The notes beneath the pieces were generated by a model that did not search any database, was not told where the DNA came from, and saw only the letters and a program-made list of their open reading frames with translations. Source: CF-46 sp963760735 (GTDB lineage: Bacteria > Chloroflexota > Limnocylindria > Limnocylindrales > CSP1-4). Taken from it: DNA of 64,000 bases. Position numbers and translations under genes: made by a program. Location: positions 682,001 to 746,000 of the forward strand of contig CAVXEB010000007.1 of NCBI GenBank assembly GCA_963760735.1, in the 5' to 3' direction. How positions within the stretch are numbered: the first letter of the stretch is position 1; each line of letters begins with the position of its first letter. Of the stretch, positions 31,841-40,504 are shown one piece after another.

Positions 31841-34800
31841 ATGACGACCGTCATGTCGGCCTCCCCCATTCGGCGTACCACGGTCGACGCTGCACCGGAT
31901 TCCTTCGCGCGGCTGGGCCGGTTCGCGGTCCGGCGGCGATGGTGGATCGTCGGGTTCTGGGGCCTGCTCCTGATCGCCGCCATCCCCCTCGCCCCGCGGG
32001 TCGGCGGAGCCCTCCGAGCAGGCGGGTTCATCCTCGACGACCTCGAGTCGGCCCGAGCCAAGGCCCTTCTCCAGACGGAGCTCGAGACCCCGCCGTCGGC
32101 GGTCGTCGTGGTTCTCCACAGCGATGCGTCGACGGCCGGGACGCCGGCGTTCGAGGGACCGGCCGCGGCCGCGATCGCCGGCATGGCCGAGGCACCGGGC
32201 GTCGTCCGCGTCCTGCCTCACACGCTCAGCCCGCGCCAGGTTTCGGCCGACGGCCACACCGCCTACGACATCGTCTTCCTGTCGATCCCGCCCGACGATT
32301 CGCCGGCGGCGCTGCCCGGGATCCGCGACCGGCTCGCCCAGCCGGCCGGCCTCGAGGTCCAGCTCGCCGGTGGCCCGGCGTTCTACGGCGACGTCCAGAC
32401 CGTTTCGGAGACCGACCTGCGGCGGAGCGAGCTCGTGTCGCTCCCCCTCGCGGCGGTGGCGCTCCTGTTCGTGTTCGGGTCGGTGGTCGCGGCGGCGGTT
32501 CCGCTGATCGTCGGCGGTTCCGCGGTCCTCGTCGCCCTCGCCGCGATCTACGTCGTCGCGGGCGTGACCCCGATGAGCATCTTCGTCCTGAATCTCGCCA
32601 CCCTGCTCGGGCTGGGGCTCGGCGTCGACTACTCGCTCCTCCTCACGAGTCGCTTCCGCGAGGAGCTGGCGCTCCGAGGCGATCAGTCGGCCGACCCGCA
32701 GCGGGTCGCAGCGGCCGTGGAAGCCACGGTCGCCACCGCGGGACGGGCGGTTTTCTTCTCGGGCCTGACCGTGCTCCTCGGCCTCGGCGGGCTGGTCCTG
32801 TTCGAGTTCATGATCCTGCGGTCGGTCGGCATCGCCGGGGCGGTCGTGGTCCTCCTCGCCGCGTCGTCGGCGCTCACCCTGCTCCCGGCGATCCTCGCGA
32901 TCGTCGGTCCGCGGATCGACGCCCTGGCGATCCGGACGGTCGTCCCGCGCGACGACCCGAACGGGCCGTGGGCGCGACTCGCGCGGTGGGTCATGCGGCG
33001 ACCGGTCGCGGTCCTGATCCCGACGCTGGCTCTCCTGTTCCTCCTGGGCCTGCCGTTCCTCCACGTCCGGTTCAATGCCCCGGACTCGACGATCCTGCCC
33101 GCGAGCGTCCCGTCCCGCGCCGCCTTCGACCGCCTCGCCGGTGCGTTCGGCGAGGGCGAGTTCGCCCCGATCGTCCTCGCCATCCGAACGGACGGCCCGG
33201 CCACGTCGCCGGCGAACATCGCCATGCTCTACGACTACTCCAGGCGGCTCGCGGGTGACCCACGGATCCGCCGGATCGACTCCCTCGTCGATGTCGACCC
33301 GCGGCTCCAGAGGGCCCAGTACCAGCTCCTGTACGGCGATCCCAACGGCCCGCGCGACCGGTTCGTCGCGACCGCCCTGGCGGCCACGACCCGCGGAAAC
33401 CTGACCGCCTTCACGATCACGACGCCGTACGGCCCCAACCGCGACGAGGGCCGCTCGCTCGTGGCCGACCTCCGATCCGGCGGTGGCGCGCTCGCGCCGC
33501 CGGCCGGGATGACCGTCCTCGTCGGGGGCGGAGCCGCCGACGTGACCGATGTCGTCGGTCGGGTGGCCGCGGACTTCCCTCGGACCGGGCTGTTCATCGT
33601 CGTGACGACGTGGATCGTCCTGTTCCTGCTGCTCCGGTCGGTCGTGCTCCCGGTCAAGGCCCTGGTGATGAACACGTTGTCGATCGTGGCGTCGTTCGGT
33701 GCACTGGTCTGGATCTTCCAGGACGGCAACCTGTCGGCTCCGCTCGGGTTCCAACCCCTGGGCTTCGTCGAGACGACCCAGCCGGTGATCCTGTTCTGCG
33801 TGCTCTTCGGCCTGTCGATGGACTACGAGGTCTTCCTCCTGTCGCGGATGAAGGAGGTCTGGGACCGCACGGGCGACAACCAGGAGGCCGTCGCGCGCGG
33901 CCTGGAGCGGAGCGGGCGGATCGTGACCTCGGCGGCGCTGATCGTCGTGGTCGTGGCGGGCTCGTTCGCCTTCGCGGACATCGTCCTGATCAAGGCGCTG
34001 GGGATCGGGATGGCGATCGCGGTGGCCCTCGACGCGACCGTGGTCCGGGCACTGCTCGTCCCGGCGACGATGCGGCTCCTCGGGCGGTGGAACTGGTGGC
34101 TGCCGTCGGGCCTGCGGCGGATCCCGCGGATCGAGACCGCTGGGATCGCCGGGCTGGTGGCCCTCGCCGTCGTCGCCGTCCCGCTCCTTGCCGGCTGCAC
34201 GGCCGGATCACCGGTCCTCGCCAACCCGCCGGCGCCCCATCCCCTGCCACCCGCCGTGACCTCGGGCCCGTCGTCGCCGGCCGATCCGATCCCGATCGTC
34301 CTGCCGGCGGACGACGCCCCCCACGACCGGCTCACCGAGTGGTGGTACGACACCGGCCACCTCCGGACCGCCGACGGCCACCGCTACGGGTTCGAGTACG
34401 TGATCTTCCGCGCCGAACGAGGCGGGTTCCCCGTATCGTGGGCGTCGCATCTCGCGGTGACCGACGAGACGGACGGGGCGTTCCGGTTCGCCCAGCGTAC
34501 GGAGATCGGGCCGCAGGTCGACCGGTCGCCGGATGCCGGCTTCGACCTCGCGATCTCCGCGACGGGCCAGCCGGGCGAGCCGGGCGGTGGCGTCGGCGCC
34601 GGCACGGCATCGAAAGGGACGTCCGCCTGGACGATGACCGGCGGCGACGGCCACGACCACCTCGCCGCGACGTCCGTCGCCGACCCAGCCAGCCCGACGC
34701 CGGGCGCCCTCGGGCTCGACCTGCGGTTGACGGCAACCAAGCCCGCGGCGCTTCACGACAAGATCGGCTGGATCGATTTCGCCGAGGGCGGCTCGTCCTA

Positions 34801-35329
34801 CTACTACTCCCGGACGGCGATGACCGCGTCGGGCTCGATCACGATCGACGGCCGGACCCGGGACGTGACCGGCGAGGCATGGTTCGACCACCAATGGGGC
34901 GACTTCATCGCCGTCGGCGGCGGCGGCTGGGACTGGTTCGCGGTGAACCTCGACGACGGCACCGACCTGACCCTGTCGCTCGTTCGGGACGCGGACGGGT
35001 CGTATCCCCTCGTCTACGGCACGCTCGTGGCGCCGGACGGGACGACGCGCCACCTGCCCGCCGACGCGTTCCGGGTCGACGTCACGGGGCGCTGGCAGAG
35101 CCCGGCGACCGGCGCCGACTACCCGGCCGGGTGGCGGGTCACGGTCCCGGGCGAGAACCTGACGATCGACCTGACGCCGACGGTCGCCGACCAGGAGCTC
35201 GACACGCGCGCATCGACAGGCGTCGTCTACTGGGAGGGCTCGCAGCACGTGCGGGCCACGCGGGCGGGCACGCCCCTCGGCGGGGAGGCGTACGTCGAGC
35301 TGACGGGCTACGCACCAGCGACCCGCTGA
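31841..35329 (+). CDS. MMPL/RND-type transporter fused to an AttH/CrtC lipocalin-like domain
   Basis: 1162 residues. The first about 760 form an MMPL transporter: an N-terminal TM, an extracellular loop, TM2-6 with GVDYSLLLTSRF, a second loop, then TM8-12 with SMDYEVFLLSRMKEVWDRTG. MMPL proteins export lipids or hydrophobic compounds by proton motive force. After the normal MMPL end (MRLLGRWNWWLP) an extra hydrophobic segment follows with a lipobox-like LLAGC (Cys786). Then comes a predicted secreted-hydrolase/lipocalin domain: EWWY (833-836) TGHLRTADGHRYGFEYVIFRA, EAWFDHQWGDF (DHQWGD from 1016) and WDWFAVNLDDGTDLTLSLVRD. AttH/CrtC proteins act on lipids, carotenoids or similar. ATG 31841 or 31853 may be the start. 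The fusion is unusual. Confidence 0.9.
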   Translation: MTTVMSASPIRRTTVDAAPDSFARLGRFAVRRRWWIVGFWGLLLIAAIPLAPRVGGALRAGGFILDDLESARAKALLQTELETPPSAVVVVLHSDASTAGTPAFEGPAAAAIAGMAEAPGVVRVLPHTLSPRQVSADGHTAYDIVFLSIPPDDSPAALPGIRDRLAQPAGLEVQLAGGPAFYGDVQTVSETDLRRSELVSLPLAAVALLFVFGSVVAAAVPLIVGGSAVLVALAAIYVVAGVTPMSIFVLNLATLLGLGLGVDYSLLLTSRFREELALRGDQSADPQRVAAAVEATVATAGRAVFFSGLTVLLGLGGLVLFEFMILRSVGIAGAVVVLLAASSALTLLPAILAIVGPRIDALAIRTVVPRDDPNGPWARLARWVMRRPVAVLIPTLALLFLLGLPFLHVRFNAPDSTILPASVPSRAAFDRLAGAFGEGEFAPIVLAIRTDGPATSPANIAMLYDYSRRLAGDPRIRRIDSLVDVDPRLQRAQYQLLYGDPNGPRDRFVATALAATTRGNLTAFTITTPYGPNRDEGRSLVADLRSGGGALAPPAGMTVLVGGGAADVTDVVGRVAADFPRTGLFIVVTTWIVLFLLLRSVVLPVKALVMNTLSIVASFGALVWIFQDGNLSAPLGFQPLGFVETTQPVILFCVLFGLSMDYEVFLLSRMKEVWDRTGDNQEAVARGLERSGRIVTSAALIVVVVAGSFAFADIVLIKALGIGMAIAVALDATVVRALLVPATMRLLGRWNWWLPSGLRRIPRIETAGIAGLVALAVVAVPLLAGCTAGSPVLANPPAPHPLPPAVTSGPSSPADPIPIVLPADDAPHDRLTEWWYDTGHLRTADGHRYGFEYVIFRAERGGFPVSWASHLAVTDETDGAFRFAQRTEIGPQVDRSPDAGFDLAISATGQPGEPGGGVGAGTASKGTSAWTMTGGDGHDHLAATSVADPASPTPGALGLDLRLTATKPAALHDKIGWIDFAEGGSSYYYSRTAMTASGSITIDGRTRDVTGEAWFDHQWGDFIAVGGGGWDWFAVNLDDGTDLTLSLVRDADGSYPLVYGTLVAPDGTTRHLPADAFRVDVTGRWQSPATGADYPAGWRVTVPGENLTIDLTPTVADQELDTRASTGVVYWEGSQHVRATRAGTPLGGEAYVELTGYAPATR

Positions 35330-35353
35330 CGGCAGGACGCGCGGGCCGGGGCG

Positions 35354-36190
35354 CTAGGGCGCCGGCGGCGTCTGGGTGAGGGCGACCCCGTTTGCGGTCG
35401 CGACCTCGGCGATCCGGGCGTCGATCACCCGGAGACCGGCAAGCTGCCGGACCATCGACTTGGCCGAGGCGCGATAGGCGGACGGGTTCGTGACGGAGAC
35501 GGCCAGCGCCTCCACGGCCGTATCGTGGATCGAGTCGTAGAGGGCGTTGAGATCGGCGCCGACCGCGGCCGAGCCGGACCAGGCCGCGACCTTGTCGGCG
35601 AGCTGCTGGCCGTAGACCGTATCGGCCGAGATCGACCGCAGGGTCTGGGCCACGGACGAGGAGTCGAACGGCGACGTCGCGAGGGCGGCGCTCAGGAAGC
35701 CCGAGGCGGTCCGGAGCCGGTCGTTGACGGTTGCGGCCTGGACGAGCGCCGAGCTGCTGATCGACGGCATGCTGCCGGTCGATCCGCCACCGGAGGTTGG
35801 CAGCCCGGACGAGAGCGGCCGGGCGGTGGAGCCCGGTCCGGAGCGGTCGCCGGGTACCGTCGTCGCGGCCCCGATCGGGGCGGTCGAATCGGCGGGCGTC
35901 GCGCGGGTGAGGCCGAGGACCGCGCCCCCGACGCCGCCGAAGACGATGCCGATGGCGAGACCGCCGCTGGCGAACAGGGACGCCTTGGACAGCGGGACCC
36001 CGACGACGAGCCGTGTCCGGCAGCCAGGGCAGCGGCGCGCGCCGACCGCGAGCGGGCGGCTGCAGTTCGGGCAGTCGAAGACCGTCTGGTCGATCTCGCC
36101 GATCGCCAGCGACTCCGTCGCGGCGATGACCGGCTCGGGTGCGGATGCGGCGGTCCGGCGACGAGGTCGCCGGACCGCGTTGACGGTCAT
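35354..36190 (-). CDS. Zinc-ribbon protein with one membrane anchor
   Basis: 278 residues. N-terminal zinc ribbon CPNC...CPGC (about residues 40-57), a single transmembrane segment (ASGGLAIGIVFGGVGGAVLGL), a low-complexity Ser/Thr/Gly/Pro stalk, then an extracytoplasmic helical domain (about 155-270) with SALVQAATVNDRLRTASGFLSAAL. Function unknown; the layout is typical of 'zinc ribbon domain-containing' membrane sensors. GGAGG lies eleven bases before ATG 36190. Confidence 0.75.
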   Translation of the reverse strand: MTVNAVRRPRRRTAASAPEPVIAATESLAIGEIDQTVFDCPNCSRPLAVGARRCPGCRTRLVVGVPLSKASLFASGGLAIGIVFGGVGGAVLGLTRATPADSTAPIGAATTVPGDRSGPGSTARPLSSGLPTSGGGSTGSMPSISSSALVQAATVNDRLRTASGFLSAALATSPFDSSSVAQTLRSISADTVYGQQLADKVAAWSGSAAVGADLNALYDSIHDTAVEALAVSVTNPSAYRASAKSMVRQLAGLRVIDARIAEVATANGVALTQTPPAP

Positions 36191-36420
36191 CGAGATCGAG
36201 CCTCCTGTCCGCTCGACTGCGGAGGGCGGCGGTCGGGCCCCCTCGCGAGGAGTGTCGGGCAGGCGTACCAGCGCGGGCCTGAACTGAAGGTCCCGCGACC
36301 GGCCGTACGTTCGGACGGCGACGGTGGAAGGTCAGCTCCGATCGAGGAACGGCTCCAGCGGGCGGCGGTCGCCTCGCCGCACGACGGTGAAACCTTTCCG
36401 ACCTCCAGGGACTCAGGAAG

Positions 36421-37299
36421 GTGAAGCCGGCACGCACCGGCCGAACAGGGGACGCCGACGTGATCGAACCGACGGCCGCAACCGCGGCCACGAACGACCC
36501 ATTCGTACCGACGACGTCCGGGACGTCGCACGGAGACCGACACACTGGATCCGGCCCGACATCGGCCGCGCTCCGCCGGGTGCTGGCCCGTGGGCCGGGT
36601 CCTGCGACTCGGCTCCGCGGCGGCGAAATGCTCGCCCTGCTTGCGATCCTCGGTCTGGTGGCGATCGCGGCGACCGACCAGATCGTCCCGGCGACGTCGG
36701 TCCATCAGGCCCAGGTCCGCGTCTGGATCGCGTCCCGCGCGGCCGGCGTCGTCGCGCTCGTCCTGTTGACGGTCCAGATCGTGATCGGGCTGTTGCTCAG
36801 TCATCCCTCGAACAAGGCCGAGTGGCGGATATCGCGAGACATCTTCCCCTGGCATGACAGCCTGTGGCTCTTCGCCCTCGCGTTCATCGCCGCGCACGTC
36901 GTGTCGATCGTGGTCGATCCGTACGCCGGCGTCGGTCTGGCCGGCGCGATCGTCCCGGGGCTGTCGTCCTACCGATGGGCCCCGGTCGCTCTCGGCTCGC
37001 TCGCTCTCGATGCCCTGCTCGTCGTCGGGCTGACCGCCCGCTTCACGAAGGTGCTGCCACGAGGGGCATGGCTGCTGATCCATCGCGCCGGCGTGGGCGT
37101 CTTCGTCCTCGGCTGGATGCACGGTCTGCTCGCCGGCACCGACTCATTCGCCCTCCTTGCGCTGTACGTGGTGCTGGGAGGCACGGTCACCGCGGCCACC
37201 GCCTGGCGATGGTGGGGCCGAGCCCCATCCGACACGCCGGGATCCGACACACCCGCTGAGCTGCCCCGGGCGGCCACCCGCCAGGGACGGATCCCGTGA
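36421..37299 (+). CDS. Ferric-reductase-like transmembrane protein
   Basis: 292 residues with about six hydrophobic segments after a hydrophilic leader of about 65 residues. Histidine pairs in two helices (PWHDSLWLFALAFIAAHVV and LIHRAGVGVFVLGWMHGLL) match the b-type heme ligands of the ferric-reductase-like/NOX transmembrane domain. It probably passes electrons across the membrane. GTG 36421 follows GGAAG closely; GTG 36460 is an alternative. GTGA overlap with the next gene indicates an operon. Confidence 0.8.
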   Translation: MKPARTGRTGDADVIEPTAATAATNDPFVPTTSGTSHGDRHTGSGPTSAALRRVLARGPGPATRLRGGEMLALLAILGLVAIAATDQIVPATSVHQAQVRVWIASRAAGVVALVLLTVQIVIGLLLSHPSNKAEWRISRDIFPWHDSLWLFALAFIAAHVVSIVVDPYAGVGLAGAIVPGLSSYRWAPVALGSLALDALLVVGLTARFTKVLPRGAWLLIHRAGVGVFVLGWMHGLLAGTDSFALLALYVVLGGTVTAATAWRWWGRAPSDTPGSDTPAELPRAATRQGRIP

Positions 37300-37748
37300 T
37301 CGCGCAGCGGATCCGGCGGAGTCTGGTCCTCGGCGCAGTCGTCGGCAGCCTCGCCCTCGGCGTGGCAACCGTGCGCGCCTCCGCCGCGTGGACAGCCGTC
37401 GACGCTCCGATGTCGGTCGCGCCCGTCTCCGTCCAGGAGCTCGCCGGTCGTCTCGCGGAGGAGCAGTCGCGATCGGCCGACCTGCAACGCCGGCTCCTCG
37501 AAATGGAGGCGGCGAGCGCGGACCTGACCGCCGCGATGGACCTCGCCCGCGAACGGATCGCCACGGACGCCGAAACGGCGGCGAACCTGACCAGCCGACT
37601 TGCCCAGGCGAAGGCCCGCCTGAAGACTCTGGAGGCGTCGATCGCCCGCTCGCGCGCCGCCCTCGCGAAGTCGCCGCCGCCGTCGGCGCCGCCGTCGATC
37701 GGTGGAGGCGGCTCCGACGACGAGCATGAGGCCGAGTCCGATGGCTGA
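37296..37748 (+). CDS. Secreted or anchored coiled-coil protein
   Basis: 150 residues. An N-terminal signal-like hydrophobic segment (SLVLGAVVGSLALGVATVRASAA), then a predicted coiled coil (about 45-115: LAGRLAEEQSRSADLQRRLLEME, then LTSRLAQAKARLKTLEASIARSRAAL), then a Pro/Ser/Gly and acidic tail. It overlaps both neighbours and probably works with the ferric-reductase-like protein as a structural partner. Confidence 0.7.
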   Translation: MIAQRIRRSLVLGAVVGSLALGVATVRASAAWTAVDAPMSVAPVSVQELAGRLAEEQSRSADLQRRLLEMEAASADLTAAMDLARERIATDAETAANLTSRLAQAKARLKTLEASIARSRAALAKSPPPSAPPSIGGGGSDDEHEAESDG

Positions 37749-38202
37749 TCGCGACGGGATCGACTCCGGGAGGAGATCGATCCGTGCTCCCCGGTTCCCC
37801 GGTCATGTCGTCGCCCTGATCGGTGTGTCGACCGCCGGCTACGCGCTCACGGTCGCGGGGATCGCCTCATTGCAGGCGCGAGCCGAAACCGAGAAGGTGG
37901 CGAATCAGGCCCCCGTCGTCGCCGGGATCGAGGCGATCGCCGCGGGCAACGAACGTCTTGCCGGTCGGCTCGACGCCCTGTCTGAGCGGGACACGACGTC
38001 GACGTCCGCGTACGGGACCTTGGCCGCCGGGATCACGGGGCTGGAGCGCGACCTCGGAACCCTGGCCGACGCTGTCTCGCGGGTGGACGGCGCCGCTCGT
38101 CACCTGCCGACGAGCGTCGCGCTGCCCCCGACCATCCGGTCGGTCCGGCCCGCGACGCGGACGCCGAGCCACGCGACGACGGGCGCTTCCGGCGTCCCGT
38201 AG
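37741..38202 (+). CDS. Membrane-anchored coiled-coil protein
   Basis: 153 residues. One transmembrane segment (VVALIGVSTAGYALTVAGIA), then an extracytoplasmic helix (about 45-125) with VVAGIEAIAAGNERLAGRLDAL, and a Thr/Arg/Pro-rich end. ATG 37741 lies inside the end of the previous gene (8-nt overlap). Last gene of the three-gene operon that starts at 36421. No domain recognised. Confidence 0.7.
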   Translation: MADRDGIDSGRRSIRAPRFPGHVVALIGVSTAGYALTVAGIASLQARAETEKVANQAPVVAGIEAIAAGNERLAGRLDALSERDTTSTSAYGTLAAGITGLERDLGTLADAVSRVDGAARHLPTSVALPPTIRSVRPATRTPSHATTGASGVP

Positions 38203-38258
38203 GCGACGCAGCTCACCGAGGCCCAGGGCAGAGCTCCGGGACGCCATCGATCCGGGGT

Positions 38259-39078
38259 TCAGCCGGTGACGAACTCGCCCCCGTCGACCGAGATGATGTT
38301 GCCGCTGATCCAGTCCGAAATCGGTCGCGCTCAGCGTGACGATCGCGTCGGCGACGTCCTGCGTCGTCGTCATCCGACCGTGCGGGTTGCGCGCGAGGGT
38401 GACGTCGATCATCCGCTGGTTCTCGGGGATCTTCCGAAGGGCCGGAGTGTCGGTCACACCGGCCCTGATCGAGTTCACGGCGATCCCGCCGCCCTTCCGG
38501 GCGAACTCCATCGCGAGCTGGCGGACGTGCAATTCGAGCGCCGCCTTCGCCCCGGACACCACGCCGTAGGACGGAACGACGCGACTCGTCCCCTCGGATG
38601 TCATCGCGTAGACCTTCGAGCCCGTCTCGAGGAAGCCCGCGTGCCAGACGTCCTGGACCCAGTAGACGAGGCTGTTCGCCATCACGTCCTGGGTCATCTC
38701 CATCTTCTTGCGGTCGACGGCCTCCTTGGGATCGTCGGCGAGGAACGGCACGAGCGACCCGAACGCGAGCGAGTGCATGACCACACGGAGGTAGGGATGT
38801 CGACCGGCGGATCGGCTCTCGTCGAATCGTGCCCGGATCGTCTCGATCGCGGCCGCCCGCTTCTCGTCGTCGGCCGCGTTCATGTTGATGTAGAGCGCCT
38901 CGCTGCCGGCCGCGGCGATCGCCGCCTTGATCTCCTCGACGTGGGCCAGGCCCGCCCGGAAGTCGAGATGGACGCCGATGATCCGGTAGCCGGCCGCGGC
39001 GAGCGCCAGCGATGTCGCCTCGCCCATCCCGCTCGAGGCACCGAGGATGAGCGCCCAGCGCTCGCGGTCGTCGGTCAT
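38259..39078 (-). pseudogene. SDR-type enoyl-ACP reductase (FabI-like), frameshifted near the C terminus
   Basis: Short-chain dehydrogenase fold: ILGASSGMGEATSLALA at the N terminus and the catalytic Y-x6-K spacing YGVVSGAKAALE, which is typical of enoyl-ACP reductases, where ordinary SDRs have Y-x3-K. VNSIRAGVTDTPALRKI follows. After LSATDF the frame runs into non-family text. Skipping one base at 38315-38316 gives DWISGNIISVDGGEFVTG and stop at 38259, the expected family ending, for 272 residues in all. GGAGAA precedes ATG 39078. So either a sequencing error or a gene damaged at its last 20 residues. Role if intact: the last reduction of fatty-acid elongation. Confidence 0.8.
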
Positions 39079-39279
39079 CGGGTTCTCCCGTTGGGTGTTC
39101 GGGCAGGCCGGCGGCGGTCGAACGGGCCGGCGGGTCAGCGGGGTGGGCGGCCCGCCGAGTCTAGCAGCGAGCGGTGGCCCCGCCTGACGGGTGGGTGTGC
39201 GTCTGCACCTTCCGGGGCCGGGGCCGATCGGACTCCACGAACCGGCCGTTCGACCCTCGTGGCGGGCGAGGCGCCGCGC

Positions 39280-39285
39280 TAGATT
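39280..39285 (+). promoter_or_regulatory. Leaderless-type -10 element for the ABC operon
   Basis: TAGATT, eight bases before ATG 39294. First gene of the three-gene exporter operon. Confidence 0.5.
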
Positions 39286-39293
39286 GACACGCA

Positions 39294-39503
39294 ATGGCCG
39301 ATTTCAAGCCGGAGCAGATCATCGCGCTCCTGCTCCCGATCGTCGTGATCCAGCTCGGGCTGATGATCGCGGCCCTGTTCGACCTGGAGAAGTCGGAGCG
39401 CCGCGTCCGAGGCGGCAGCAAGCTCGTCTGGGTCCTGGTCATCGTGTTCGTCAACGTCATCGGCCCGATCATCTACTTCGTGGCCGGCCGGGAGGAGTCG
39501 TGA
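39294..39503 (+). CDS. PLDc_N-like two-TM protein
   Basis: 69 residues with two transmembrane segments (IIALLLPIVVIQLGLMIAALFDL and LVWVLVIVFVNVIGPIIYFVAG). DLEKSERRVRGGSKLVW followed by NVIGPIIYF matches the phospholipase-D-nuclease N-terminal (PLDc_N) family of small membrane proteins that often lead ABC-2 operons. It overlaps the ATPase gene start. Confidence 0.85.
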   Translation: MADFKPEQIIALLLPIVVIQLGLMIAALFDLEKSERRVRGGSKLVWVLVIVFVNVIGPIIYFVAGREES

Positions 39504-40504
39504 CCGCGACGGCCGCGGCCGCGATCCGGGCCCGGGGACTGACGAAGCGCTACGGCTCGATCCTCGCCCTCGACGGTCTCGATCTCGATGTCCCCGCGGG
39601 CTCGGTGTTCGGTCTGCTCGGGCCGAACGGGGCCGGCAAGACGACCACGCTCAAGATCCTGACCGGACTCGCGCGCCCGTCTGCCGGGTCGGCGACCGTC
39701 GCCGGCATCGAGGCGGGCCTCGACCGACCCGACCTGCACCGTCGCATCGGGTACCTCGATCAGGACCCACGCTTCTATGGCTGGATGCGCGGCCGCGAGC
39801 TGCTCGAGCTGTCCGGCCGGCTCAGCGGCCTGAGCGGCCCGGACCTGTCGAGCAGGGTCGCCGACATGCTCGACCGGGTCGGCCTGCGGAGTGCCGCCAA
39901 CCGACGGATCGGCGGCTGGTCCGGCGGGATGCGGCAGCGCCTCGGGATCGCCCAGGCTCTCATCCACCGCCCGGCGATCGTGTTCCTCGACGAGCCGGTC
40001 AGCTCACTCGACCCGGAAGGCCGCCGCCATCTCCTCGAGCTGATCGCCGGCCTCCGCGGCGAGTCGACGGTCGTCCTCTCGACGCACGTCCTCAGTGACG
40101 TCGAGCGGATCTGCGACCGCGTCGCGATCCTCGATCGGGGACGGCTCGTGACAGAGGGTTCGCTCGACGGGCTGCTCGCGGAGCACGCCCGGCCGATCTT
40201 CCTGCTCGATCCGGATCCGGGTCAGGACCCGGCCGTCGACCGCCTCGTGACGCAGCTGGCGGCTGCGCCGTGGTCGTCGAGCGTGACCAGAACTCCGGAT
40301 GGCCGGGTCCGGGTGGCCGTCTCGGACGCGGAGGCCGCCTCCGCCGCCATTCTCCCCGTCGTCGTCGAAGCCGGCGTGAGGGTCGCCTCGTTCGAGCGGG
40401 CGCGCCCGACCCTGGAGGACGTCTTCCTCGAGCTCGTCGGCCCGCCCGGATCCGACGATCTCGATGGTCGAGGCTTCGTGCGCGCTCGCGAGGTCGCGTC
40501 CTGA
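39500..40504 (+). CDS. ABC-2 type transporter ATP-binding protein
   Basis: 334 residues. Walker A GPNGAGKTT, signature SGGMRQR, Walker B IVFLDEP and H-loop STHVLSDVER are all present, with a C-terminal regulatory region of about 100 residues. GTG 39500 sits within the previous gene's stop region and has GGAGGAG upstream. It powers the permease encoded next. Substrate unknown. Confidence 0.93.
   Translation: MTATAAAAIRARGLTKRYGSILALDGLDLDVPAGSVFGLLGPNGAGKTTTLKILTGLARPSAGSATVAGIEAGLDRPDLHRRIGYLDQDPRFYGWMRGRELLELSGRLSGLSGPDLSSRVADMLDRVGLRSAANRRIGGWSGGMRQRLGIAQALIHRPAIVFLDEPVSSLDPEGRRHLLELIAGLRGESTVVLSTHVLSDVERICDRVAILDRGRLVTEGSLDGLLAEHARPIFLLDPDPGQDPAVDRLVTQLAAAPWSSSVTRTPDGRVRVAVSDAEAASAAILPVVVEAGVRVASFERARPTLEDVFLELVGPPGSDDLDGRGFVRAREVAS

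Noticed and set aside
31484..33754. A long minus-strand frame opposite the MMPL gene
   Set aside because: Extremely Arg/Asp/Glu/Gln-rich text typical of antisense to hydrophobic codons; no domain.
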